The notes beneath the pieces were generated by a model. That model worked only from the letters and a program-made list of their open reading frames with translations, ran no database searches and was not told where the DNA came from. DNA of 64,000 nucleotides, taken from Rhodopseudomonas palustris JSC-3b. Lineage in GTDB: Bacteria > Pseudomonadota > Alphaproteobacteria > Rhizobiales > Xanthobacteraceae. The stretch is from the NCBI GenBank assembly GCA_000504425.1, contig KI632513.1:1930021-1994020 (forward strand), read 5' to 3'. The position numbers and the translations under genes are program-made. This document shows, in pieces, positions 63,718 through 64,000 of the stretch (the stretch's first letter is position 1; the number at the start of each line of letters is the position of its first letter).

Positions 63718-64000
63718 TTAGCCCTGCCTCAAAACCAGATCGGCGGCGCGATTGCCGGACTGTACCGAGCCCTCGATGGTGGCCGGCAGCCCGGTATCGG
63801 TCCAGTCGCCCGCTAGGAACAGGTTGTTCCAGGAGGTGACCGCGCCCGGCCGCAGCGCATTCTGCTCCGGCGTCGCCGCAAAGGTAGCGCGGCGCTCACG
63901 CACGATCTGCCAGGGCGGCAGATTGGCGGTGATGCCGGTCAGCTTGCAGATGTCCTGCCAGACCTCGCGGGCGAGCTGCTCGCGCGGCATATCGACCAGC
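63718..64000 (-). CDS. hpnE: Squalene-associated FAD-dependent desaturase HpnE, 3' part
   Basis: The C-terminal 93 codons of a flavin-dependent amine-oxidoreductase-like enzyme in squalene formation for hopanoids. The visible part has family-specific EQLAREVWQDICKLTGITA, WQIVRERRATFAATPEQN and LFLAGDWTDTGLPATIEGSV, which matches the C-terminal FAD-binding loop of HpnE. The stop is TAA at 63718-63720. The rest of the gene is beyond the window. Confidence 0.9.
   Translation of the reverse strand, partial: LVDMPREQLAREVWQDICKLTGITANLPPWQIVRERRATFAATPEQNALRPGAVTSWNNLFLAGDWTDTGLPATIEGSVQSGNRAADLVLRQG

Overview
The window is a GC-rich stretch of an alphaproteobacterial chromosome, most likely Rhodopseudomonas or a very close member of the Nitrobacteraceae/Bradyrhizobiaceae. 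The reasons are a hopanoid gene set (hpnO, hpnN, ispH, hpnH, hpnG, hpnE), a MucR regulator, families common in this group (DUF2336, DUF1491, DUF5330, DUF6456), the imuA-imuB-dnaE2 mutagenesis cassette, an alphaproteobacterial LexA box (GTTC-N7-GTTC) and CtrA-like boxes (TTAA-N7-TTAA). No rRNA, tRNA, CRISPR array, prophage or intact insertion sequence was recognised. The species assignment is inference.

Layout. 0-3 kb: start of a chemoreceptor gene running off the left edge, about 1.3 kb with no convincing gene, and an orphan Flp-type pilin. 3-17 kb: envelope and signalling genes (UPF0260 protein, class A penicillin-binding protein, a DUF1214/DUF1254 pair, a lipoprotein, a DUF2336 protein behind CtrA-like boxes, a PAS histidine kinase), SufE, a DUF6456 gene preceded by a 44-residue coupled ORF, and MucR. 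17-23 kb: an M20 dipeptidase, a HerA-like ATPase (DUF853), two small proteins, and the folate operon folP-folB-folK. 23-30.5 kb: both methylmalonyl-CoA mutase subunits with a GFA-family gene between them, then a VapBC-type toxin-antitoxin pair, a DUF3298-like protein and the mutase chaperone MeaB. 30.7-42.5 kb: pyroglutamyl peptidase, an ECF sigma/anti-sigma pair, a diguanylate cyclase coupled to a second DUF2336 protein, an enoyl-CoA hydratase, a PAS-GGDEF-EAL protein with degenerate motifs, and a CaiB-type CoA-transferase.

42.6-51.7 kb is the most distinctive part: a divergent SOS locus. On the minus strand lie imuA, imuB and dnaE2 (translesion mutagenesis). On the plus strand lie a DNA-repair-associated radical SAM protein and a DUF4130-UdgX fusion (uracil-binding glycosylase type). 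A single LexA box sits between imuA and the radical SAM gene. dnaE2 carries an in-frame copy of a dispersed palindromic repeat, and a second repeat family fills the gap between imuB and dnaE2 and the region after udgX.

52.4-64 kb: a ferritin-like YciE/YciF protein, an M20 amidohydrolase, a GMC oxidoreductase and the hopanoid cluster. ispH makes isoprenoid precursors, HpnE acts in squalene formation, HpnH, HpnG and HpnO build the bacteriohopanepolyol side chain, and HpnN exports hopanoids to the outer membrane. The squalene-hopene cyclase gene that usually separates hpnE and hpnG is not there; only 209 bp lie between them.

Two repeat families recur. Family A has ends reading CGTCATTGCGAG...CTCGCAATGACG with a core matching GAAGCAATCCAG. 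Family B carries GCGGGCATGACG and GGCCGGGACGAG-type arms with a conserved AAGACGTGGAT core. Both lie almost wholly between genes, except for the copy inside dnaE2.
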